Of a DNA stretch of 64,000 nucleotides, positions 49,182 through 60,707 are shown in pieces. The position numbers and the translations under genes were made by a program. The first letter of the stretch is position 1, and every line of letters begins with the position of its first letter. Source of the stretch: Ulota crispa (lineage: Eukaryota > Streptophyta > Bryopsida > Orthotrichales > Orthotrichaceae); NCBI GenBank assembly GCA_963920765.1, contig OY987242.1, forward strand, positions 1,490,501 through 1,554,500, read 5' to 3'. The notes under the pieces are model-generated. The model searched no databases, was not told where the DNA came from, and saw only the letters and a list, made by a program, of their open reading frames with translations.

Positions 49182-50086
49182 TTAACCCTAAAGGCTTCTA
49201 AGTAAGTTTTCAGTAAAACCGCTCCAAAACTGTCATTTCTAGCACAAGTGTCAAATTTTAGATAAAAACATTTTTGGACACATGTCATTGTAAGATTTTT
49301 TAGTACACTAGTTTTAAAAGATGTGGAAAAAATCTCAGAAATTTTACCAATGAGTTTGAATTGACAAAAAGTTATTTTTTGTCCTTGCAAAAATTTGAGC
49401 ACCTGCACTTTAGAAGGTCACATTTGTATGAAAAAAAAATCAATATGGTTGCAACTTTCTGGATTCATTCATCAAGGCAACTTGGATACATGCTTGAAAA
49501 AATTCAAATCGTTTGGAATTGTAAAACATATGGGAATAAAATTGTAAGTAAAAGGTAGAGAATGATTCAAACCACTAGATTGTTAAGAATTTGATTATGG
49601 AAATGAAAAATGCTAATCCCAATGGTTGTAATGTTGTAAAAAACATTCTACAACCTTTAATTCTTTTTCTTTTTCCAAAAGATTGAAAACTGAATTAAAC
49701 ACAAAACTTCAAAGTTTGTTTTAGAGGAGAGATTCCAAAACTACCACCAAACAAAAACTCTTCATAACTTTCATCTCATTGAGCAAAATGGAATGATTCA
49801 AAACATTCACCATACATGTAAATCTAGAAATCCAATTTCAAATTAATACTTCTTAAAAAGGCAATTTATTTTTGCTGCTTGGATAAGGAAAAGCAACATG
49901 AAAGGCCATAACAATTTACTCATAATTCCAAATGTCATGAAATTTAGTGCATATGAAATGTGTTCCTTATTCCCACCTTTTGTTAAAATTACAACCAAAA
50001 TAATGGAAATCTTCAATCATAGATACCTGCCTTAAATTGCTATGTTGCCAAAAAATAAAATAAATAGCTTGATCCTTTAGGGTTAA
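49182..50086. mobile_element. 897-bp TTAA element, CCCTAAAGG family
   Basis: TTAA at 49182-49185 and 50083-50086; both ends read CCCTAAAGG inward. It is collinear with 35416-36338 in the same orientation. An extra TTAACCCTA sits just outside the left end (49171), perhaps the scar of another insertion. Non-coding. Confidence 0.85.
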
Positions 50087-50268
50087 GTACTCAAAACAAA
50101 TTCTAGAAATGCTTAGCACAAATTTGACATGTTAATCAGTAAAGAAATCCAAATTGTTTTCATTGCTAATATTTTTGTGCATTAATAGTAAAAAGAGAAG
50201 TTTATAATAACCAATCTTTTAAACTTGTTTGAATGTGATGAAGTTGATCTAGAATAGTTTTCCCAAAA

Positions 50269-50903
50269 GGGTGAGAGTACACTAGAGGTGTACCACTTTC
50301 AGCACAATTTTTACTATATTTAGTGTATAAAAACACATCAAAAACACTAAAATATTAAATGACTTTTGTGAAAATTATTTTTTTGGAAATTTGTTTTTTA
50401 GCCATTCTAGACCTAGTTACAATCATTTGGAATCTTAAACACAATTAAGGAAAACATCAATTTTCACAAAATCATCCCTTGCCAAAAAACGAGCAAAAAA
50501 TCAGCATTATTTTTGTAGAAATTTGAAAAATTTGTGATGTATTTAGAAAATTGAATGCAAATTTGGATAGAAGAGCCATGCACGTCTTTTGTGAAGTAAG
50601 GGTGGAAGAACATAATTTCTACAAGTCCAAATTTTTTGTGCATTTCCATAATTTTCTAGTACTTTCTAGTAATGTGACATTTTAATGATGGTCCACAAAA
50701 GTACAAATTTAACAATTCAAAAAGGTTTTTTTAACAATTTTAATTATGATCCTACGTACTTAACACATATAATTAATAAGAAAACAAAAAAAAAATCTAA
50801 AAAACCCCTTTAAACTTTGAGCAATTTCAAGTACAAAATCATGTTTACCTCCATTTTTGGGTTGTGACACCCACAATGGTATACCTCTAGTGTACTCTCA
50901 CCC
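50269..50903. mobile_element. 635-bp inverted-repeat MITE (GGGTGAGAGTACACTAGAGG)
   Basis: The terminal inverted repeat starts GGGTGAGAGTACACTAGAGG and continues T(G/A)TACCA, ~27 bases with one mismatch, at 50269 and (reversed) 50903. The interior is AT-rich and non-coding. No clear target duplication, so superfamily unassigned. Confidence 0.82.
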
Positions 50904-51090
50904 AAGATGTAATTCATTATTGTTCTATTCTTTCCACTTCATGCTAGACTATGAGCATTTACAAATTTGAAAAAACCAAATGAAGATTCAAGCTAGGTGC
51001 TTAAAAAAATCAAAAGCTATATTCTAATTGTAATGATATTTCCATGAATGCAAGTGAAATATATATATATATATACACATATGGAATTAC

Positions 51091-51479
51091 TATAGCGACA
51101 TCCTAAATTGCTAACGGGACACCCCCTCTAAGCATGAAATTTGATAATATAGTGCTATTTTTTATTTATAAAGGGGTCAATCATTCATTCAATCTCAACA
51201 TTATCACCTCCTTAAAAGAAAACATGACATATACAATTTCTTTTTAAATATCATTGCACCAATATCAATTTTTGGTATATTTTTGCTTTAAGTAACTCAA
51301 AAGTCCTATATTTTTAATTTGAAATTTAAGCACACCTATTTTTTTTAGTATAGCCTTAGAATGATAAAGGTGAAACAAATCTTTTGATCCAAATATAAAA
51401 AAATCACCAAAATTAGCATTAAAAAACACATTTTCATGCTCAGAGGGGGTATCCCATTAGCAATGTATGGTGTTGCTAT
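51091..51479. mobile_element. ~388-bp MITE with ~48-bp inverted ends
   Basis: Left end TATAGCGACATCCTAAATTG then CTAACGGGACACCCCCTCTA and AGCATGAAA; the reversed right end repeats this with about eight mismatches (ATTGCTAATGGGATACCCCC, TCTGAGCATGAAA). No clear target duplication. Interior non-coding. A CT microsatellite follows at once. Confidence 0.82.
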
Positions 51480-51484
51480 GCTAT

Positions 51485-51485
51485 G

Positions 51486-51516
<31 letters not shown>

Positions 51517-51520
51517 CTCC
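51485..51520 (+). repeat. (CT)n microsatellite
   Basis: Roughly 36 bases of CT with one interrupting T-run. Confidence 0.95.
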
Positions 51521-53700
51521 ACATAACCGTCACTTAATCTTCTTGGAGCAACACCCAACTACCCAACTAATAGAACTAAGCTTATTTTATATATATATAG
51601 TTTAAGCATGAAGTGTTATTGCCAGCTAATTTTCATTTTTTGAGTGCTAGATTCCTCAAATGTAATTTTTAGTACATTGTTTTCAAAACATAAACAAAAC
51701 CTGTATTCAACTCAAGTTGTTTTGTTTATTATGAATTCTTGTGGGGTTAGTTATGAAATTTTGAAGTTGAAATGGTGAAGGCTCAAAAAACATTGACATT
51801 TGAAATGTTCACCCTCCTCCATTAAAGAACCCAATATGTACCTTATGTATTGATGAATGCTTTTAGAGCTCTAATTGATATCTCTCCTCCTACAAGTTAG
51901 ATAGGCCAAGACAGGGTACAAGCTATTCACACCTAACGTGAGGAAAATGAGCTCCAGAGAAGGCCTCTCAATCTTGACACACCACCAACACCATATTCGT
52001 TATTATGAGAGTATTCTAGTGAAATGAGAGGTAAAATACTCAAAATTCAAAAAAAAAAATGACAATTTTACAAAAGCTTTTAGGTCAATTTAGCTTGATT
52101 AGAGCTAAAATCTCTCATTTTAATGGAAATTGGTGATTTTGGATGGAAATTGTTGATTTTGGATGGAAATTGTTGATTTTGGTCAAAATTTGACAAATTT
52201 ATTTTGAGAGGTCCCCATTCTCTCATTATAACAAATATGGTGTTCACCTTATTTATTTAAGCAAGAGAAGCATAGGTAAGGTACCTACACAAGGGTCTCT
52301 ACCTTGTGTGAACTACTCAAATGTATATAGCTACATGACAAAAGGATTTGATGATGCAAAACAACATTATAACATGACAATGAAAAATACATGGACCTCT
52401 AGTGGGATACAAGAATAAAATATGATTAGAATTCCCAATCAAACAAGGACACTCATTAAACAAGGAGAATGTAATATTGTAAAAAGACATTATCCTCATG
52501 AAGTACTAAGTCATAAGTTGCAAGCGGGTATAGGGCATTAGTATCTTTTGATTTGAAAAAGGACATTACATCTAAAAGCTTTTGATCCCTCTAGCCACCT
52601 CCTTTGAGGGCTTTCTCTTGAGCTCATTTTTCCTCTAATGCATATTTGGCTTCTCAAAGTTAGTGAAGCATGCAATGTTTCTATGGTTCCCATACAAGTA
52701 TAATTTTTGTGGCTTAGTTAATGGTCATACCTATATGTGGGCATGGTTGTCACATTGGGAAATTTTTTTGTCAACGTGCCCGTCCACACCATATGTCCAA
52801 TTGAGCTCTTGTCCATAGGATGAAGTCAACTCAATAATTGACTTCAAAAATGATAAAACAAATTTATCTTGTACATGTTGATTACACACGTGATTACCAA
52901 TATGTAATCGAAAAGCAGATAGAAAGCTATGGCACCTATAACGATTTAAAAACTCATGGTTTCTAACACCAAGTTTGAGATCAAAATTTCCAAATTCAAT
53001 CTTTTGGAGGGAGTTTATCGAAAACCTGATTTGTTTTGCCATGTAAAAGTCAGAGCTTTTCTACTAGGGCCAAGTACTTTGAGCAATATATCAAGCCCAA
53101 GGCTGTAATTGAAAGACAAGTGAGTTATCAATAGTTAATCCTTGAATGTCAAATGTGACCAGTTAAAATACCACTTGTGAAATATTGCAATCATTCTAAC
53201 AATGAAGATTAACACACTCAACACGATGTTGAACATGATCATGAATTAGCACTCCTCGAGTCCACTGTGACATCTTTTACAAAGTTTGCTTTCCACCTTC
53301 CCTCACTTTGTCTATTCAAAATTTGACCAATATTTGAAAAAACATATGAGCAAGAAGCTTTGGTTTGGTTCTTGAGTGTGGAGCTTTGCTTTGGCTCTTG
53401 AAAGTTAAAGGCGTTGTGTATAGCTTAAAGTCCCCACCACAAAATCATTTACGTACTTTCTGCAAAAACCAAAACACCCAAGATTTGTTTGTGAGAGACA
53501 AAGAAGCTACAGAACTTTTCTAGCATTCAAAAGTTGAAGCAGACCTACATTCGCAGCTACATACAAAACATAGAGTGACAAAAAAAAAACTTACATTTCT
53601 TACCCACTCTTGACCAATCAAGCTTGTACCTTATTGCTACCTCAAGGGATGAGTTCTTAGTGTGATGCAGTACCCTTGTATCTCAAAATAAGGAAATAAA
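51521..53700. other. AT-rich intergenic DNA
   Basis: No gene recognised. It contains three tandem copies of a ~20-bp unit (ATTTTGGATGGAAATTGTTG) at 52122-52185. The minus open frame 52731-53042 has no family motif. Confidence 0.35.
52122..52185 (+). repeat. 20-bp tandem repeat, three copies
   Basis: GGATGGAAATTGTTGATTTT repeated three times with one substitution (GGTG for GTTG in the first copy). Confidence 0.9.
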
Positions 53701-54314
53701 ATCCAATTGTGAGATAGTGTTTGACTCTTTTGTGGATTTTGGATGTGGATGTTTACAAGGAGAGAGAGATCATGGTTCTCTTTTACTGGTTTTTACACGA
53801 AGGGCAATGGGGAATAGTGAGTAGTGACATGAGAAATAAGGTACTGGTGTGTACTGGTAATGAACCCAACTAGGCTCCTTGGACATCTGAGCAATTCAGG
53901 TTAGGACCCCATAAATGCCTCCAGTACTGGCAGGTGCAAAGTTGTACCCTCAGGATCAGCTGCCCAGGATATGGTTGTTCCCAACCTACAATGATGGGTG
54001 GCTCACTCCTCCCGGGTTGTAACTTATGTTCCTGTCCTTGTTCCCATTGTTTGTTCCCGCTCTCCTGTTGGCTTCTGTGATTGGCCATGGGAACTATGTG
54101 AGAAGAAAAGTTACGTCCTTATTAAATTTGATAAGGTTGGGGTTAATGTGCAGGGAGGAACCGGCTATCAATACAAAGTCAGCTTGTTGAAATGGCAAAT
54201 AAAAATAAGTAAATAAAAGTCGGATGATTCGAAATTACATGATATAAAACGGGTCAGAATTTGCAGAATTCTAATTATCTTACATTTCGATATAAATATG
54301 GAAAAATACAGAAT
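53701..54314. other. GC-balanced segment, unidentified, possible gene fragment
   Basis: Between ~53.76 and 54.17 kb composition is clearly higher in GC than the flanks. The minus-strand frame 53870-54088 (72 residues, Gln/Trp-rich) and the plus frame 53998-54216 overlap; neither shows a recognised domain or convincing splice sites. Confidence 0.3.
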
Positions 54315-55204
54315 TATTCCTTGAGGTTCCAAGCCCATTTTTTGGGGTAAAAGTCACTCAAAACAGCCGCTTCCAGGGGAACATTTAAAGAGGTAGGAAA
54401 AAGAGTTTGAAAAAAATTCCGACCATAGAATCTTGCCGGAGACTACAAGAAGTGCTTGTGGGAAAAAATTAGCTCATTTCAGATGAAGAAGAGTGAGATA
54501 TTGACATCCAAACTAAAAGAAAATGCTTTTTCTTTGTGCTCAAAATTTTTACAAGCCTTTGACCATTCTTATGATAAAAAAAATTGTTATACACAAAGTT
54601 GAGGTTTAACTCCATGAAACATGAGATCTTTTCAAATGAATTGGAGGAGTACAACTTATTGTATAAAATATTGCAATGCCAAAAGCTCATGAAATTTGCA
54701 AATACACTAGGCAAAATTGGAGGCATTATGTACATTCCAAAAATCTGAATTATGCTAATCCAAAAGATGAAAACCAAGGAATCTTAGTTTACTACAACTT
54801 GGAAGAAATTTTAAAAACAACAATAATACAAAAATTGCTCAAACAAATGAACTTCCAAATTTTACAAGAATAAGATGAAATGGAGTGTTGAGCGTCCTCC
54901 AAGACAAACCCCTTCCACTCCACATTCTTCTACCCAAGTGGTCACACCTTGTGTGCCTATAGGCTAACCAACTTTGAAGTCAATACCCATGTACAAAAGA
55001 AAGGCCTTGCCCAAATTGCTCCTCCTCCCCTAGTTTTGATAAATTATTGCATAACTTTTTCCTTTGAATGTTGAAATGAAGAAAAAATTAGATCCCCACA
55101 TAAGTTTTTCTTGAATTCCCCACCATTCGTAAAAGTTTCAAAAATCTTACAGACTAGTATACATGCCCAAAATCTCAATTGTTCCTTGAAGGGACAATGG
55201 TCTT
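54315..55204. mobile_element. TTAA-group element related to 21590-22547, ends worn
   Basis: Read on the minus strand it follows 21590-22547: GGACCATTGTCCC-type end, GGGCATGTA, GGGGAATTCAA, GGATCTAATTTTTTCTTCAT, GCCTAGTGTATTTG and GAGTGAGATATT blocks occur in order. The right end is truncated (GGTCTTT where GGTCCTTTAGGGG is expected) and directly abuts the TTAA of the next end; the left end near 54315 is approximate. Confidence 0.6.
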
Positions 55205-55260
55205 TTAACCCCTAAAGGACCAAGGAGCACACTTTGGGCTTTTGGATATTCGGGCAAACA
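55205..55260 (+). mobile_element. solitary left end of a TTAA element
   Basis: TTAACCCCTAAAGGACCAAG then GAGCACACTTTGGGC matches, in reverse, the right end of 46837-47749. No matching right end was found downstream, so the element is truncated, or its right end has decayed. Confidence 0.55.
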
Positions 55261-57671
55261 TTTTCCGTGTAAATTCTTGAGATAAGATTATGAAAATAAG
55301 GGTGTATGTGCTCATATTGAAAAGCTTGCACTCCTCCCAATATAATTGGAATTGAATGATTTTTGAGTGAAATATGGTGCCATATGTGATTTAGGTGTCA
55401 ACACGGGCATCCTTAAAAAAATCAAAAAGAAAGAGATTGGGAAGGGTGTTGCCTGCAAAGTGCTCAAAAGCACTTTACAATGACTTGGCCAATGAGCAAA
55501 GTTTGCAATCAACTCTCCTTTACTATGTAATAACTTCTAGTTTACTTTTCATTTTTAGAAAGATATTCTTTGGCAAGTACTTTACATGATGTTCTAGGTT
55601 TATATTGTACTAATTTTGTGATTGAGAATTATTACTATAAGAATCTCTTCAATGAAATTTTCTTAGTGTAATGACAATTTCAATGAAGCAGTTTTTGCTT
55701 CCAAAATTTTCCACTATGTTTTAAGCATTGGATGATCATGAAATTTGTGGGGCTTATAGCCAACTTCATGCTCTACTAGATATTCAATTTGCACAAGAAA
55801 TTCATAATATGGAAGATATCATTTTGGAAGATTAAAATGAAAATTGAAATTTTAGAGAAGCTTTGAAAAAAAAATTGACCCTACTTTGAGTGTTATTATC
55901 TAATAAAGTATGCCCGTACAAAGTTTAAAATTTTGAAAAGATGTACATAAGTAAGCAAAAAAGTAGATCTCATTATTAAATTATTGAAATTAATTTAATC
56001 CACTAATCATTTTATTGAGAGAACAGTTTCAAACCATTTGAGCATGTAAACAAAGGAATTTTACAGGTTTATCATCAAAAATGGAATTTTAAAGTTTTTT
56101 AAACTATTGTTGCTGCAATAGAAGTTGGTTAATAGTAAGACTTCTGATAAGATTTTTTTTTCCGTTTTTAACCAGTTTCACAAAGTTCTATTTTATACAA
56201 TTTAACCTTGCTTCTAGAAAATCCTACCAAAAAATCTCTTTGTTGTTTTTTCTATTATTTTTTTGTGATATCACTTCCTTTGTTTTGCAACAAACCTTTG
56301 AAGGAACTCATGCAATTGATAGCTTTTCATATTTGCAAGAATTATATGTTTATCATGAAATACTTGCAATAAAAGTTACTTTTAAATTTTGACATAAAAT
56401 GAACAAGTCTTTGCAACCATCATTCATGCTCAAGATTTTCTTCCTTAAAAGAAATCTGCAATTATTATCTTTGTTGAGTCCTTTAAAACAACCTTAAAAT
56501 GACACTTTTCATCTATGACATTAATTGTTTTCAACCTACAACAAAATCATCAAAGCTCAGGTTTGTGTGCCTAACTTAATCCATACACGGTCATTTTTGT
56601 TGTTAAACCTATCTAATTCTTGTTTATCTTTCAGCGTTAAGGGTATCTCCAAATAAACTAAAAAGGAATTATTTAAAGTTCTCAAAGCTTTGGAAAAGAT
56701 TCAAAAGATGAAATGGAGTACTTGTAATAAAAAAACTTCTATAGTACATAACACTTATAACCAACAACTATTGTCTCAACAAGAAATACTAAAGCACAAC
56801 ACATATATTCATTAGCTCAAAAGTAATTCCACCACCAAGTAGGACAAATCCTAAATTTCATCTTGGTGGTCTCAAATTTTTGATAAATTTTTTTTTGACA
56901 AAGCAATAGGCTAACCACTCAAATTGGGGTTTGCTAGTTATAATTATCATGCACCATAGTAATCTCTAGTTGAGATTTGGAGCTTAAAAGCCTAATTCAT
57001 ATATTGGATTTTGAAAAAACAAAAGTTGTATATAAATTACATGCAAAACACAAAATATTGTTATAACGTAATCAAATAAACTTTTGCTGATTTTCAATGC
57101 CTCTTTTATCCTTGCAAAGAGACTTCACTTTGAAGTTTTAATGGTATCATGTTCATAACACTCCATTTTATCAAAGCTTTGATGTAGAGATTTTTGCGCT
57201 TTTGTGAGGGGCATTGACTAGATTGCTAATTTTCATGTGTATTTGTTGATATTGTGACCACATCAATGTATAAAGTTCTTCAACTTACATGGACAATATT
57301 TAGGTGTGGTGTTAACATTGTCTTTTTGAAAATGTCTTGAAATCCCTTGGGCTACTCCAAAATTTTGGTCAAGGTAGTTGTCTCTTTAACGAGTTAGATT
57401 TGCAAAGATAAGCACATGCGCTATTGTGCTTGAAAGCTCTCATAAATGCTCTCACTCCAATGAATTTTTGCAACATATAAGGATCTACTGAAATGTCACA
57501 TTATAAGTCTACTTTGCTAATTTATATGTGAATTATATTTTCCGAATCATAAAAATTTAAAGATGAGTACATGGATTTAAAAATAAATAAATAAATAAAT
57601 AAGGATGAACACAATTTAGCTACTTGACTATCCAATGTTGTTAATAAAATGGTTCATTGTTAACATTACAA
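55261..57671. other. AT-rich intergenic DNA
   Basis: No gene, RNA or inverted repeat recognised. An (AAAT)n microsatellite lies at 57577-57602. Confidence 0.35.
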
Positions 57672-57965
57672 GGGATTTGGACCCCCAAAGGGGCTGTAAG
57701 TTCTTTTGTTCCCGATATTGGGAACCAGCCCCTGTTGGTCAGCAGAAAATTTAACTAAAAAAAAATCAAAAGTCTTAGAAAAAAATAAGAAAATTTTTGA
57801 ATTTGTATTTTGAATTTTTTTCAAAAAATAAAAAATAAAAAAATAATACAGGCTGACGTGGTCAACGTAGTGCCAGCGTGGCCTGCAGGACACTACCCAT
57901 GTGGAAGGTGTTCCCAAAACTCCCATGGATTTGGGGGAAGGGGCCTCTTTGGGGGTCCAAATCCC
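57672..57965. mobile_element. ~294-bp inverted-repeat MITE (GGGATTTGGACCCCCAAAG)
   Basis: A perfect 19-bp inverted repeat, GGGATTTGGACCCCCAAAG, lies at 57672 and (reversed) 57965, followed by GGGGC / AGGCCCC. CATTA stands a few bases outside both ends in inverted orientation, so the true repeat may be slightly longer. The core (GGGAACCAGCCCCTGTTG, A/T tract, GGCTGACGTGG) is a reverse relative of 25749-26040. Confidence 0.82.
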
Positions 57966-60707
57966 TCCTAATGCATTCCTACAAAAAAGTGTCTTGTCTA
58001 TCACCACTATATGCAAAAGACCTGAATTTAAATATTAGAAATTCTATTGAGTAATACAAACACTTCATCTAAATTACACACAAAGGTTACATTCCTTTGC
58101 ACCAAGACCAAGTAGAAATTTGAAGATGTCAAAATATTAGATTAAGAAGAGGGGTCTTGTTTAGATTGTTTGGGAAAAGAAACAAATAGCTTAGTAGCAA
58201 TTGTATGTGAACATCTTAAAATATGATGAGAACCTGTCATATTGTGTATGCATTAGCTAAACAAATTCCACTTGTCAAAGTTGTGAAAATACATAGAAGA
58301 AACCAAACCTCCTCTCAAGCCAACACAATTAGGAAGGAACAAGAATATTAGTTTTTTGTAAAGTTTTGTGAGTCTTTGTACTTAGAAATTTACATCTTAA
58401 ATTTGCTATCCTATTTGCTTAAATTGTTGAGTTTTGAATTTCAAACCGTTTTAAAAGTAGGACTCACACAATATAGTTTTTTAAAATCAATATTTAAATT
58501 TCTCTGATTAGAATACTAATTACAACACTTCAATAAACTCAACGACATTGTGCATCCCTAACTTGGTAGAATTGGAAGATTTTTATCTTGTTTTATACTA
58601 ATTGCTTTTATAAAAGGCTGCACGTTGTTTCTACATGAAAAATACATCAAAATTAGTATAATCATTACTTAGTACATGCAATGGACATTGTATTACAAAT
58701 GTTATGGGGTTTCAAGGTTAGAATAAAAAGTCCATTTATGATGTAAACTTTTGTATCAAAGAAAATCTACTGTTTGTTTGGTAATAGAATAGCTTGATGA
58801 TTTGGTCTATTTCAATTGTTTAGATTTCCTCACCTATGGTGTGAGAGGAAAATTATTTGCCAAAACATGAAAGCACGTCACCTACTGCTCTAAAATTTTA
58901 CTCTTGTAACAAAACTAGTACGATCATAGAAAAGTTTCACAACAAGATCTGGACATGCGTGATCTTGCACAAATTTTAACATTCAAACCTCTCACGATGT
59001 GGAAGAAGAAATGGTGTAGTTTGTTGAAGGTGCATCTTTTGAAAGTGTATAAGACATGCAAGAATTACAAAATTTCATTACATTTAAAAAAAACCTAGTT
59101 AATGACAAAGAAAATAAGATATTCTTGGGAAAATTATCAGAATACCTCTAACTTTCCAAAAGAATAATAAAAATATCCCCCTTCTTTTCAAAAATGACAA
59201 GAGGATCCATTTGTACACCCCAAATTACAAGTCCACGCCCAGGTTGACTCTCATTTACTTGAGAAACTTGTATTCGACTAAGCACTTCTAAAACATTGCC
59301 CAAGTGGATTAGAAAGCAGAATTAGAATCAAAGAGAAATTAACTGTGCATTGCGAAAGACATGGACAATTAATCCATTTTAGGACACGTAGGCAACACAA
59401 GGTACAGGTATAAAAGCAGGATTGTTGTAAGCTTAAGTCAGATTGAACTTTACATTCAACAGCGAAGGGCATTTTCAGAAATTTTCAAAAGCCATGAGTA
59501 CTTACATATATTTCCTAAAATTATACTGACTGCCAAGTACTGACAACAAAGAGAACTTTTAGTTGTTTTCAGATTTTCTGTTTTCTAGTTAAAATCTGCT
59601 CATAAAACAGATGAATGAATCAATGCATCCAGAGTCCTTATACTGTCTAATGATAACTGACAAGGATGCCATGTGTGCCATACACGACCACCATTCCATT
59701 TCAGTGCAAGCACCATACCATGCAAGAGCTGCAAATTCAGCAGTTGTCATTAATGTCATGACTAGTAAAGTAAAAAAACCAACACCAGAAAATTGGAGCA
59801 GTTCATATCAATTCACCATACACCAGAAACCAAAGTCTCAACTTGCAGCAAACCCGTAACTTCACAAATACAACGAACTTTTCACTGGTACATCCTGGTT
59901 TGAACGCAACAAACCATGAAACATCTCCTACCTCACGAAGGAAATGCACGGTTATCAATAAATGGTTCTATAATACAATTGTACTCAATGCTAGTACAAT
60001 AGAAAGAATGCGGATCCTTACTGACCTGTAAGTCTTATGGCCCCAAAGGCCAAAAGCTGTACGTTTCACTACGCACTGACATCGACTTCAGAATCTCCAG
60101 CAGAGGCTGCTTTCCAGAGATGCACAACACCAGTGGTGGCAAAGAATAATTCTTCCTTCTTCCACCAATCCAAAATCTCAAAAGTCGTCGACCAACAACT
60201 TCATACCAGCTTCAGTACACACGTGCAAACGCCACAATTGGCTAGAGTCCAAAGCAGGGTACGCTGGAGGCAGCCTTGCTACTTTTCAGAATCTTCTCCT
60301 ATGTGTTCACCAGGTAGCCTCCCAGGAGCAATCAACCAACTCCTCCACCCTTGATCAGAAACAGAGAAAGCTGAATTACAGATTTACTGCTGTAAGTGCT
60401 GGAATTGTGCAGTCAGCCGGAGTAACAGTGCTCTACAAATCCCGCGTTTCAGTGGCGAGATTGAAGAAGGGCAGTAGCTCCCAAGACGGTGTGAAAGTAT
60501 CTGCAGTCTCAAGGTGACCTCTTCGCCTCCCATAGGGCGAAAGCAACTCTTATTCACACAGGCTCTAGTAGCCCACGTTATCGTTCTGCATATGCTTCAG
60601 TGGCCAACACCAAAAACCTGCTATATGCGGTGAACACGATGTCCTGCAGCATACAAGGCAACGAAAACAACCCCTAGAGCAATCAGAGAGCTCAGACTGA
60701 GGCTGAG
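57966..60707. other. intergenic DNA 3' of the TBL gene
   Basis: AT-rich to ~59.2 kb, then more balanced toward 60.7 kb, where minus-strand 3' untranslated sequence of the TBL gene is likely. The plus-strand frame 60037-60354 (105 residues) is Ser/Thr/Gln-rich without motifs, and I take it as chance. No terminal repeats seen. Confidence 0.4.
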
